Source: Sparassis latifolia
Lineage: Eukaryota; Basidiomycota; Agaricomycetes; Polyporales; Sparassidaceae
NCBI GenBank assembly: GCA_018466975.1
Contig: CM031553.1
Location: 1,777,259-1,841,258 of the forward strand
Reading direction: 5' to 3'
DNA: 64,000 nt
This document shows, in pieces, positions 33,680 through 44,647 of the stretch. The position numbers and the translations under genes were made by a program. Every line of letters starts with the position of its first letter. The first letter of the stretch is position 1. The notes under the pieces were generated by a model. That model worked only from the letters and a program-made list of their open reading frames with translations. It was not told the DNA's origin and did no database searches.

Positions 33680-34673
33680 CTTCCCTACAAGGTACGTACC
33701 CTGATCACATTGCAACTTATATGTAATCATCCCACTGACAAGCGCACGATGTCCGAAAGTGCTTTCCTCGTGATTGAATCGTCACCTTCCTCCGCATCTG
33801 ACCAATGATGAATCCCGAGGTCGACGAAGGTCGTTATCCGTGATGTTCGAGCCGTGTAGATCATGTTTCTTAATTTATGTCCAGGATCTCTTGAAACGCA
33901 TTGTTCCTTCTAGACCTTGCATCTTCGGATGTCATGACAATCTTGGGCAATGTTTTCTTAGTCGCTCTCACGAGATGCATGTCAACTTATCCAGGTTTCG
34001 CCTTGTTTCGTGAGTTTCTCAGTTAGTTCATGACCACTGATTGCTGACGCGGTGTACCAGAAAATTTAACTCTGCTATATTACAACGAGTAAGGCTCGGC
34101 TTGGGCAATCGTACTATGGTGTGATCCCCATGTGTCTCAATCTGAAGAGAATGATTCGCATGTCTGAGGTCTGTCCCGAGAAGCATAATAATAATTTATT
34201 TGTGTCATGCTTATCAGTTCTTCGAGAGACATTCACGTCGACAAGCAGTGCTTCATCTTCGTCCCGCTCCAGCAAGCAGTCTGTCCCATATCCTTCAACT
34301 GTAATAATTATCGATGTTGTTGATGTTTTACCTCATCTGCAGATCATCGCCGAAGCAAGAACGTTTCTCAATATCCTGTTCCCACCCGTCGGGATGCTGG
34401 ATGGACATGTCCGAACCGTGCAATTCGCTTTCAATCTTGAGTGCGTTCCACGTCTGAGTTTAACTCAGAGGTCCCAATCGGTCTCACGTCAATAACTAGT
34501 TCAAAAGGTATGTTGGACATGATGGCAAAGATATAGCTGCACAGAGCGCTGAATGGATGGTACAGACTTCAAAACCCAATGCCCAGTGACTAAACACTTT
34601 GGCGGTGAGAATATAAAACATGAAGCCACTCAGCACGTTATTCGACATACTGCGGTCGGTACTAGAAGACACA
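33680..34673. other. intergenic, no gene recognised
   Basis: 3' flank of K4. Open frames at 33774-34495 (plus) show no domain. A Ser-rich stretch near 34245-34285 is low-complexity. Confidence 0.4.
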
Positions 34674-35110
34674 TCAATTCAGCCACAAATCCCCATCAAA
34701 ATCTGCGTCCCAGATCTCCACGACAACTTCGAGTATTTCCTTGCTAACGTCCGTCCATGGATGTTCGCCTCGACGCATGCAGCCGACGGTGGTGATCTCG
34801 AACTGGTCTCCCGCCCACCTATCGCGGTGCAGCAGGCCATTGTACGGTGTGGGGGTCGCATTGTCGCTAGACCAGCAGATCTGCGAGATGAGTACCTCAC
34901 CGAGACCGAAGCACCCACGGATGAAGGGACCGTATGTTTGCGAGCCCGTGATCGCAGCGGTTGCGTCGGCACCGTACTCTCGCTTGGTGATGTTGCATAA
35001 CACCCATGCCCAGTCGGGCGCGGTTTCTTCATAATCAGCTACCTCCTGAAGACTACCACCAATACTGTCTCTGCTATCAATGCCTCTGTGCGAAGCACCA
35101 ATGATTTGGT
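34674..35110 (-). pseudogene. F-box-protein fragment (C-terminal part only)
   Basis: The frame reads ADYEETAPDWAWVLCNITKR, then GCFGLGEVLISQICWSSDNA and DRWAGDQFEITTVGCMRRGE, ending near 34674. It aligns with the C-terminal third of the F-box gene at 5017-6170 (WALCNLSKREY, VGLGHVFVTRVCWSSD, GPWAGDRIVITT). The F-box-like N-terminal part is absent, so this is a truncated paralogue. It overlaps the 5' end of the kinase-like pseudogene on the other strand. Confidence 0.75.
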
Positions 35111-36942
35111 ATTCGCCGAATCATCCCCTCTGTATGGGTCTTCCACTTCAGTACTCTTCTGTTCTCGAAACTCGCTCTTCTCGTCAGCCATCCGGCTTGC
35201 CCCAAGATTCACTCGATACCCTTCTCGATCGCGTACGCGAATGTGAAAGCCGGTTCAGAACACTCAAGAACAGAGAATATATATCCCAGCTTGCTTCATG
35301 TGAGAAAGATAAGTTTCAGTTTGTTCTCAGGATAAGAACTAGTGAGTAGTTCCCTCGTGATTGTGTACTGCACTCGTTCAGATTGCTATAATGGGGAGCC
35401 TCGGCCTGAACTGGAGCTTCACCCCGCGGAAGAAGGTGCGCTCTCCCTTCGTTATCATTCGAGTCTCCGTCATCCTTTCCATGTGACAGCTCACCTGGCT
35501 GCTGTCAAGGATGCACCCGATGCACTGTCCCCGTCCGGCGTGGCAAATAGTGTCATGGTGTTCAAGAACGAACAGGAGAAGCACCCCATCTACAACGGGA
35601 GCCCCTACAATTGTCGCAGTTCGCCGATCGTACTTTACAATATCGCCTTCAAAGATGCATTGTACGATCTGCGGCAGGCACAGCCGGATCGAGACTGCGT
35701 AGCTGCAACTGCAAAGTTATTTCTTTCTGCGGCGAACATATACAAGTCGGAATCAGAACGTGAGAGCGCGATCTTCGGCCATATCGAGTATTTCTTGGAC
35801 GTCACTCTTGAACGGCACGTCAAGTTCGCCATAAGTAGGCACTCCAACAAGAAGGACGCTGAAGCTGACGCTCTCGTTCGAGAACGTCTGGAGAAGAGAG
35901 CAGGGCGTCTACATCTACATCGACGTCAAAAACGAACTAGGAATAGGTGGAAAAGCGGACTTTAAGGTGCCCCTGAAGCACATTTCCCAGGATGAGGTAG
36001 GTTGTCTACGTTAATGCTCGACTTGAGTTCGAAGCTAACCAAGCTGCAGTACGAGAAGATATGAAATGTCACGGTGTCATGCTGCCCTTGCATCGTCATA
36101 TCCATCGCGGGTCCCTGCATCTACTTCTCTGGTGCAGTTCTCGTCGACATGTTCATCATCCAGCCCTTCACGGACTACATCTAGTTGGGCGGGGATCCTT
36201 TCAAGAATGAACGGATTGCCCACATGGCCAAGCTCTTCGGTGCGGTCGCAGGAGCACTACCATTCTCTGTCGCCGAGCAAAATGCCAAAGCACGGCCGCC
36301 TCCTTCTCAAACCCGCTGAAGTGCTCAGAGGGTGCCTTGGAGTTCTTAGCACGATTCGATCACGAGGGACGGAAAAGCGACAACTACCGCCGATCCCTCT
36401 TCCGCGCAAAGTTCGACGGCAAACCTGTGCTCGTTAAGTCCTGCGAGACGTACATACAACGAGCGCGCCCACCACATACTCGCCGATATCGGTCTGGCAC
36501 TGAAGCTCTACTTCTGCGCCCAGATACGTGGACGTGTCAATATGGTTATAATGGAATTCGTCGAGGGCCGCGACGCGCACCACCAGTTCAAAGGTAGAGA
36601 GCTACGTCCGGGCCTCATGCGCGACGTGAAGCTCCCGGTGGACGAGCTGCACCGCTTGGGCCTCGTCTTCGGCGATCTGCGTCCCCGAACATCATGGTCG
36701 TCACCAAGGACCTCTATGCGGTGAAGGTGCGAGGACTGGGAAGGGGAGGCGGTGGATACAGGTTTGAGCGCGATGTTGATTCACTTTGACTGGGATGGGG
36801 ATGACGATCAGGCGCAGTACTCAGCGCTCCTCAATGATTCGGGAGAGATCAGTTGGGCAGACGGTGTCGGGCCTGCGGCACTATGAAGAAACAGCATGAC
36901 CTGGACATGATTGAAAAGCTCAATCGACGTCGGTCGTAGGTT
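35080..36942 (+). pseudogene. broken kinase-like gene (GDLRPPN type)
   Basis: First exon MPLCEAPMIWYSPNHPL, then an intron at about 35341-35382 into NCYNGEPRPELELHPAEEG. The sequence then passes through at least five breaks: a shift at GVYIYIDVKNELGIGGK (about 35898), a TGA after YEKI (about 36063), a TAG inside FTDYI-LGGDPF (about 36181), and shifts near YNERAHHILADIGLALKLYF and GDLRPPNIMV. The end reads LIHFDWDGDDDQAQYSALLN and MKKQHDLDMIEKL. Blocks such as MEFVEGRDAHHQFKG and FGDLRPPN mark a kinase-like fold of a basidiomycete family different from K1-K4. It is a clear pseudogene. Confidence 0.8.
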
Positions 36943-37517
36943 ACATTGAGTAAAAACGGCAAGCTGAGTGCAGTTCGCTAACAGCCAGCTGAAGTCATGT
37001 TGACGTTGAGTCATGTAACGATCAATATTTTGTGCATTAGGCTCCGTCAAGCATATATAAACGGACAGGAGATATCGACGAGGAGAAAATATAGCCGGCT
37101 TTGTCGCGGACGTCGTAGCACTGTCGGCGGCTTAAGGACCTGCACAGACCCACAGGAGGGCGTGGCCCCGACATAAGTACTCCGAGATTCCAAAGGAGTG
37201 CGCAGTTCAGACTGTCCGTCATCTTCGCCGGCGTCGCCAATATACCGGCATGATCGGTGCGTCCTTCCTCGATTCACTTTTAGGTGTCCCAGTCTCAGAA
37301 CGCGTATGTGTGACACGCACTCTCTCCCTCCTAGTTTACACAGTTCTGAGACCACCCCAGTTTCATCTGCTCTCGACACAGCAGTTCAGAGCTTAAGCAT
37401 AGATGCATGGAAAACATAAAACATAAAGCATACAGCATAAGTGCATACATACATTCAGACCTGACAGCAGTTACCTCCATCATACCTCCATCACTTACAA
37501 CACGCAATCGGCAACAC
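36943..37517. other. intergenic, no gene recognised
   Basis: 3' flanks of the pseudogene and of the convergent disordered-protein gene. No convincing frame. Confidence 0.4.
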
Positions 37518-38690
37518 CTAAGCAGAGGGACCGGTAGAACCAGGGGGTGGAGTTGGAGCCATAGAGTCGTCATATTGAATCACAAACATCTTCTCCGGCA
37601 ACGCTTCTTCGAGCGCACTTCCAAGTTGGAGGTTCAACGTTACTTCTCTCAGTTTCCCTCTACGTCCCTGGACATTCACCGCTATACCTTCGAGGTCGGC
37701 CATGTGGTCGTACCCTCCGCTATCCTCGGCGCGAGGCAGCTCAAAGATGTTCAACACCATCGGAATCGACGTTGAAGGGGTCGAAGCTGAGGCCGAAGAG
37801 GAGCTCGCGGGCTCGCTCGCATTTGAGGTCGAAGCGGAACCCGTAGGCCCGCTCGTCGCTGAGGCCGAACTGGAACCCACAGGTGCGGCCACGGCCTGCG
37901 CAACTCGCAAGGGCCCAAATGCGTGGCCCGTGCTTTGCGCGGTGACCTGGTCCGTATACGGCGAGCGCGAGGGGACCTGCATGGCATAACGCGGCACATT
38001 CACCCGCCGCAGTCGCGGACGGTTAACTTGCGGATACGGCATCGGTCTCGCAGCCCTCATCTCTCGTCGCACAGTGGACTCCGGATGTGTTGCAAAACCA
38101 GTGGGTGCCGAACGGATACTGGAATCCGGGTCGCCGAAGACCAGCGTGCATGGCATGTTCGGGAGACGGGCCCCGATTGGCATTCTAGGTAAGATGCTTA
38201 TGCCTTCTGGACGCGTGGAGGGCTCCGGATGTCTTGCTGAAGCCGGCATGCTTCCTGCGTTCTCTTGAACAGAAGAATCCCAAGGTCCTGCAGAAGAGGG
38301 AGTATTACCAGTACCTCCTTGCAGATTGGAGGATCCAAGACGCACTCCCGACACAGGTTTCTCTCTTGTTCCTTCTCGGAGGACAGAAGACTTTGCTTGT
38401 GCGGCCTCAGTTCTACTTCCAGCATTTTCCACTTGTCCAGACGACGCCAAGGAAATTGTTGAAGAAGGCCAGCCTTGTTGGAAGGGACCCTCCACGCCCC
38501 TTCCAGTGGATGAAGTGCCCGTCGTGGCTTTGCCTAAGTTGCTGTGACAGATGGGCATTCTGGGCACCGCTTGCTGATCGGGTGTTGTCCAATTCTTCGC
38601 AGAAGTCCAGGCTCGCACGACCTCGTTGAGCTTTCGTGACCGTTTGAGGACGACGGGTTCCTCACGTGGTATTCGCGCGTCGGAAGCCAT
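37518..38690 (-). CDS. hypothetical 390-aa mostly disordered protein
   Basis: A single uninterrupted 390-codon frame starting MASDARIPREEPVVLKRSRK. It is rich in Ser, Pro, Gly, Arg and Ala, with a low-complexity stretch (SSSASATSGPTGSASTSNAS, about residues 270-310). A more ordered C-terminal block follows: IPMVLNIFELPRAEDSGGYD and LREVTLNLQLGSALEEALPE. Repeated Arg/Pro motifs (MPYPQVNRPRLRRVNVPRY) suggest nucleic-acid or protein binding, but no domain is recognised. The length without a stop and its codon pattern support a real gene. Confidence 0.65.
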   Translation of the reverse strand: MASDARIPREEPVVLKRSRKLNEVVRAWTSAKNWTTPDQQAVPRMPICHSNLGKATTGTSSTGRGVEGPFQQGWPSSTISLASSGQVENAGSRTEAAQAKSSVLREGTREKPVSGVRLGSSNLQGGTGNTPSSAGPWDSSVQENAGSMPASARHPEPSTRPEGISILPRMPIGARLPNMPCTLVFGDPDSSIRSAPTGFATHPESTVRREMRAARPMPYPQVNRPRLRRVNVPRYAMQVPSRSPYTDQVTAQSTGHAFGPLRVAQAVAAPVGSSSASATSGPTGSASTSNASEPASSSSASASTPSTSIPMVLNIFELPRAEDSGGYDHMADLEGIAVNVQGRRGKLREVTLNLQLGSALEEALPEKMFVIQYDDSMAPTPPPGSTGPSA

Positions 38691-40583
38691 GGTGGCCGGC
38701 GGTTGCGCGCTGGTTACAGCTTCTGGCGCAGTGACACGTTGGCCGCGTCTGGTGCCAGCCTCGAACGCTTCGCTAGCGGTCCACCGCTGTCAGTGTATAC
38801 GCAACAAGCGATGGACATGGTACGTACTGGATGTTGAGATGATGTTGGAATAAGGAATTCGAGTCAGTCCCATAGGTGCAACAAGCTCTGTCGCAGTTGT
38901 ACTTCCTGTCTTACAGAACGTTTGTGTGAGTCAGAAACGAGGAACTGCTGTTTAACGTACGTTTTACGCGGGTTCGAGGGCATAGTACTGTGTGCTAAAT
39001 GTGAGTAACCTGAATCGTAACAGACGATCAAAAGACGCACAAAAAACCAGTTAAGTTAACAGATACGAAAGCAAATTGGAGGTGGTGGGTGCCGAGCAAG
39101 CACCCAGCTTTATACCTGAGGTAGCGCGCCACGGGGACATGCATTGGACCAACGCTTAGGCGCTTACATCAGAGCAGTAACAACGCACTGACTTAGAACA
39201 AAGGAAACGGGAGGCCGGACTGTGGCACAAGCAGCCAAGCGTTTATCACAGAGTGGCCACCGGACGGCGCCTAATTCGGAAATATCGGACGTCAAATGAA
39301 AACTCACTCACCTACTTAACGAAACCACTCCTCAATGCACTGACTGCGAGCCCTCGCCCACGATAACTTTCGCCATTTTTGGCATGCGGTTTTCGGCAGC
39401 TCTCAGCTCTTCGCATCGAACCTATGGGGTATACGAATGATTTTTTGGGACGTCAATGGCAATGCAACATTTCGGCTGTTGGATAATAGTGAGAGGTAAC
39501 GTTGGCCAACCTGTGCTCTTGCGCAGTACAAATGGTCCGTACCGGAGATGGATCCGCCCGGCAATGAGAAACGGACGCGCACCTGCTAAAGTCCAAGACG
39601 TCCCCTTCTAGAGCGCCGCCAACCCGATCAACGTCCTAGAACATGCAGATCCTGGCGTGGCCGTGCACACCCACGAGACTTGCGAAGCTTTGGTGCCTTC
39701 GAGACGAATCTGTATTAGACGTTAGTCGTCCGCAATTCGAATACGTAGTCGACGTGTCTGCCAACGCGGTCTATGGAATATAAATCTTCTCGATCTGAAC
39801 ATGGCGACCTTAGTGACACATAGAGAGGAGGAAGTCCGTATTTCCAGCCAGAACAAACTCTTTCGGAACCGCGTTCGAGCCAGCACGTCGCAGTCATGAC
39901 CGTCGACAGGCAAAGACAGAGAGTAGTGTACAATGAATTAGGGCCGCACTGGTAGTAAACACGTTGTCGGTAGTAAGAATGAATGAAAAATCTTCAGTCG
40001 AATACATGACGAACAAAGACCTCGCTAGTTTGATGAGACTGTTCGAACGAGCACGATGGAGTAGAACGCTCATATCCACGCAGAGGCAGACGGAGAAACA
40101 AGCAATAGGACGTGGCGAACGTATTCGTGTCACTTCCCAGAAAGCAGTCCAGCAGTAGCGTTGGACAATGAGACGCGTACAGCGGGTTCATGGACTTGAG
40201 CAGACAGACGCCGGCAATCGCGAAACCATTGGGCGCTTATTGTCAGGAAATATGAACTCGAACAGACTCGAACGTTAATGGGAACGGACCATGATCCTGC
40301 AGAAAATTTTCGATCGCTTCTTGCAGTACGCAAAGCCTTTATTCTGCTACGCATACACATGACGTACACTCTGGTTGCTGAACATACAATTCAAAGCCGC
40401 AATGTATATACGAGGCGACCGTAGTTCAACGCTGAAAAGTGAGTACTGGGATATTCCGCATGCCAGGCAGAAGTAAATAAGTATAATCTGGGATGAGCAT
40501 ACGAAATCAACAAACTAATAATATTCATCGTGCAGAGACCAGCAGAGACACGAGTGTTCAATACCATCTAAGAGCAAGTCGGG
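38691..40583. other. intergenic, no gene recognised
   Basis: About 1.9 kb. Short frames on both strands around 39715-40370 lack motifs and splice logic. It probably contains the promoter of the disordered-protein gene and the 3' flank of the F-box/LRR gene. Confidence 0.45.
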
Positions 40584-42361
40584 TTAATCCATCGCACACA
40601 GGATCCCCAGCAGAACGAGGTATACAGCACCAATGCTCGCTGCAGACAGCTGAGACGGTCCTATCGAGAACAAACGATGAGCTGTAGGTGGCGGAAGAGC
40701 AGCAGCCGTGGAATCAGGTTGCACGGCGGGCGTACGCTCATTCTCCAAAGCCGCACACATCGTCTGTATAGCACGCGCGAGATATTCATCCACGTGTTGA
40801 AAGAAATACTCCAAGGGTAGCACGACGCGAAACCAGGTCGAATTCCTGCACGAAACGGCTATCCGCGCAGAGGGGAAAGTACGGTGAATGAACGCCGCAA
40901 CTTGGAGACCGTCCAGGGCACCCACAGGTGTGGGGTCTCGCGGCATGTCGTACTCAAAAGAGAGCAGGGTCATGCCAGGGACAGTGTTGTATGGCAGCCC
41001 CGCATGGATATCATTGCTGGGACCAGAAGAGCAGCGGCACGCCATGCGCGGAAGTGAGAGCTCACGCAGGTGTGGACAGCTGCGCGCGAAATACACAAGA
41101 GAGAACACGCTGGGTGTGCCTTGATCGAGGGCGAGAGGACATTTCAGGCTGAGTATCTCCAGACGCGGCCACGCGGTGGCCATAGCGCGGACGTCCGCGT
41201 TGCACAGTGATAGGGAAAAGTGGACCTTCATAGAGATCTCCTTAAGGTTAGATAACCGCTGGAGTGACCTGATTACGTCGATAAAACCACCGAAAACAGC
41301 GACTTCCTCTTCATGCTTTAAGTGGGTATAAATCCTTAGTATGCGAAGGGTGGAGCAGAAAGGCACCGGCAGCCCATCCAGAAGCGTGATGAAGTGAGAC
41401 AAAAAGTCCGGATCTCGGTGTAAGCAGAAGTAGAATCTGATCGTGAGCGAGTTTAGACTCGGCGCCGAGAGATTCGTGAACAGAGTGACAAGGTCGGACA
41501 GATATCCTGAGACGTCGAGATACCGCAAAGCGAGGAATGCATATGGTTCAGGGCCTGTGACGTACTCTTCGAATCCAAACCGGGCAGCGCGCAAATCGGG
41601 CAGACTAGCGAGAGTTTCCAGCGAAGAGCGCGCAGATCTACTATCATTGATATGCACCTCCTGGAGCGTGGCCAAGCCGCGGATCGCGACCAGAATGACA
41701 TCAACCCTACCCGCGACGACCAGCTTGCGTAAGGACGCGTTTCGCCGTGCGGGTTGGTTGATTAGTCCGTGCATCTCCAGCTTGATCGGTCCCAGATAAT
41801 AGAGTAAGGTGTCGCGTAGATGCTTGTGCGTAGACTGACAGAGACATCCGGTGAGAAAAAACAACAGTAAAGAATCAACATCAGTCCACACGGACATCTG
41901 CAGAGAGGTCAGTGAGGGGAAAATGGGCTCGCCATCAGCGCGCAGAATAACAGCGAGAAGAGCACGGCTGTCGATCCTGCCGATATCCTGAGGCGCGTCC
42001 TTGCCCGCAACTTGAATGCGCCGCGCATATGCGAGAAAACGCGCCCATTCGGCGTCCGGAATCTCTCGCAGGGTCGTCTGCAACGAGGTATCAGGATCTA
42101 CGAAATCTAACGGCGAAAGGCCACACATACGCATCGACATTCATCTTTATTGCAATGATCAACGTGAATGATCCAGTCTTCACTTCCCACGAGCTTGAAC
42201 AAGGGTACAATGCCATCCAGTTGGCGCCACAAAACGTCTAGCGCTAAATCGCAGAGGCCCCTGCAGACGAGAGCCAAGTTCCTGAGGGAAATCCTATCTG
42301 AGACCGGATGGAGATAGCTGAGGATTTCTAGATAAACGTCTTGGTTTACAGAGGCTTTCAT
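40584..42361 (-). CDS. F-box/LRR-like protein with one frame break
   Basis: ATG 42361 opens an F-box: VNQDVYLEILSYLHPVSDRI, then LALVCRGLCDLALDVLWRQL and DGIVPLFKLV. Near 42140 the frame must shift by one base to enter a 518-codon frame (GLSPLDFVDPDTS). That frame holds repeated leucine-rich segments (FPSLTSLQMSVWTDVDSLL, LRKLVVAGRVDVILVAIRGL, LKEISMKVHFSLSLC, LREL). Basidiomycete F-box/LRR proteins of about 550-600 aa have this layout and are presumed SCF substrate adaptors. The C-terminus is hydrophobic (SAASIGAVYLVLLGIL), a possible tail anchor. A short unrecognised intron is an alternative to the break. A transposon lies about 110 bp upstream. Confidence 0.78.
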
Positions 42362-42468
42362 GGCAGGGGCTTGCGGGAGAGCTTGCAGGGCGGACGGACG
42401 TGGTCGGGGGAAAGACGAGACAGGCGCCTCCTGCCAGAGAGCCACAGGCAGGCCAGAGGTTGTCTTTA

Positions 42469-43518
42469 TTGCCATTTGCAGTAAAGTTGGCGGTCGCGCG
42501 GATTTCGCGCGTTTCGCGCGGTTTGCACTGTAAATGAAGATGTTCCCATATCTCGACAACTAGCCACCGGAACCTGCAACATATATATATTTTCTGAATC
42601 TCCTAGGTCAGGGCTGTTGAGCCCCGTGGTTTTTACAACGATCCGAGCAGGTTGAGTTGCGGCTCTCTGAGCTTGCCTCATTTTTTGTGGATGTACCTCT
42701 ACCTCTGTCAATATACATCAGAAAAAAATAGCTATTGAATTTCTCACATCCTACTGAGTACCTGTAGTGAGCCCAGGTAAAAAATTGTGCACTTGCAAAG
42801 CTGAGGCCGAGTGCGGCACCATCAAGTACTCTTGTCACACGTGAAAATTCATTCCAGTCCCCAAGTTGCATCTGTACAGTCCATGTCCCGCTCGAAAACT
42901 GGTCTCACCGCTTGCCTGCCAAGCCGTGCATGAGTGACAGATCTCCCGTGCTTGTAATCAGAGAGCAGGTGCTCAAGTGGTCATCTCTTGCATCCGGTGT
43001 ATTCAAGAATTGAGGCAAGGTCGAGCCTTTGGACCATGTGTAGCAGAACTTCTCGAAGATCATCTGAACGTGCTTTGCCTTTCGCCATCCATCCGAAGGC
43101 CTCTGGAACAGTAATGCCAGGTACAGGTGAAATGAAAGACCAAGAGGCATGTGCAATGAGAGCGACAGCGCCGCGCTCGGTCTCAGCTTTGCAAGTGCAC
43201 GATTTTTTACCTGGGCTCACTACAGGTACTCAGTGGGATGTGAGAAATTCAATAGCTATTTTTTTCTGGTGTATACTGACAGAGGTAGAGGTACATCCGC
43301 AAAAAATGAGGCAAGCTCAGAGAGCCGCAACTCAACCTGCTCGGATCGTTGTAAAAACCACGGGGCTCAACAGCCCTGACCTAGGAGATTCAGAAAATAT
43401 ATATATGTTGCAGGTTCCGGTGGCTAGTTGTCGAGATATGGGAACATCTTCATTTACAGTGCAAACCGCGCGAAACGCGCGAAATCCGCGCGACCGCCAA
43501 CTTTACTGCAAATGGCAA
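42469..43518. mobile_element. Tc1/mariner-like fold-back element with long inverted arms
   Basis: Two ~350-bp arms (42469-42820 and about 43168-43518) are near-perfect inverted copies. The outer ends are TTGCCATTTGCAGTAAAG, flanked by TA on each side (42467-42468 and 43519-43520), as expected for the Tc1/mariner group. On the minus strand the ~350-bp centre encodes MAKGKARSDDLREVLLHMVQ and RLDLASILEYTGCKR. This looks like the N-terminal helix-turn-helix of a transposase; the catalytic part is missing. The element is non-autonomous. Confidence 0.82.
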
Positions 43519-43520
43519 TA

Positions 43521-44055
43521 ATAATTCGGGTGGCCCTCGGCAACAGCCCCCTTTGTGGCGTTGACTCGAGGCTGTTCCGGTGACGGCCACAAAGAAATTG
43601 GCTTTCATAGGCAGTGTTAAAGTCGAACTGTTCGTCGGGCGATATATACAGCAACGAGGAAATTGTACAACACGGAGTATTCGCCATAAAACGATTTGAA
43701 AATCTCGGACGGTCCGACAGACGAAAGACACGCTCAAATCAGGTTACGAACGGGAGTAAGGAAGGCATCACGTTCAGGATAACTCACCAACCAGCAGTTT
43801 TTGAATCTTCATCATTCTGGCACACACGGACGCCGGACAGCGGCGCTCTGAGGTTCTGCGCTTCCTCATAGACACCCGGCGAAACCTATGACTGACGCTT
43901 CATATGCAGGTCGAAGGCGTCAGATATAACTGAGACAGCTTCGCAAAGTGAAGAACGTCAATCACGTACTGCGTCCACAAGAGCAAACTGAGTAAGTTCA
44001 CCCGTGATCTATCTACATGGTAAACATTGTGAACATCCAAGAAGTGAATAAGGCG
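43521..44055. other. intergenic, no gene recognised
   Basis: No supported coding content between the fold-back element and the hypothetical frame at 44056. Confidence 0.4.
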
Positions 44056-44559
44056 TCATCTTATCTTGAGTAAGTAACCACAAGAGAGGCTGACAGGAAT
44101 GGAATGCAGAAACGAGACGATCGAAATCCTACGTACTAGAAAAATCGGATGTTCGCGGACAGTGTCGGACGGATGAGCATGAGGACCGATGTTTATACAT
44201 ATTGCGTCGCCGTCCCATGCACGTCCGCGGAATAGAATTTTTGCTCGATGTCCACAGTCTACAAACGCTAGCCGCCTGTTGGCACGCGTACTCAAAGGAA
44301 TGAATGGCAGACCATACAGTTCGGCTTCCATCCACATCCAAGCAGGGGGTATCACCAGGTTGAATGTCATACTCGCCTCTGTGCCGGCCATTGAGTACGG
44401 TCTAGCGCTATGGAAAGTGTGCCTCCGTCTAGAGTACGCGGGTGTCGAGCAATGTGAAGACGCAAGCAACTCCGCAATTGCTTCTGACGCGGTTTTGCTA
44501 CGCAGATCATAAACTCGCATACGATCATACTCGCGGTAAAATATCGGCAAATACATCAA
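44056..44559 (-). CDS. hypothetical protein, weak support
   Basis: A 167-codon frame contains MTFNLVIPPAWMWMEAELYG, ANRRLAFVDCGHRAKILFRG and WDGDAICINIG, which look more protein-like than random sequence. A GTACGT donor near 44135 suggests the last 25 residues may be intronic. No family is recognised. It lies just downstream of the dynamin stop codon on the same strand. Confidence 0.3.
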   Translation of the reverse strand: MMYLPIFYREYDRMRVYDLRSKTASEAIAELLASSHCSTPAYSRRRHTFHSARPYSMAGTEASMTFNLVIPPAWMWMEAELYGLPFIPLSTRANRRLAFVDCGHRAKILFRGRAWDGDAICINIGPHAHPSDTVREHPIFLVRRISIVSFLHSIPVSLSCGYLLKIR

Positions 44560-44647
44560 AGCAAGAACGTACGAGAGCGCAGCACGGCATCAGATGGATT
44601 ATTCGGAATACGAGAGTGAGGCGACGTCTGGATCTAGTCTTCACCTG

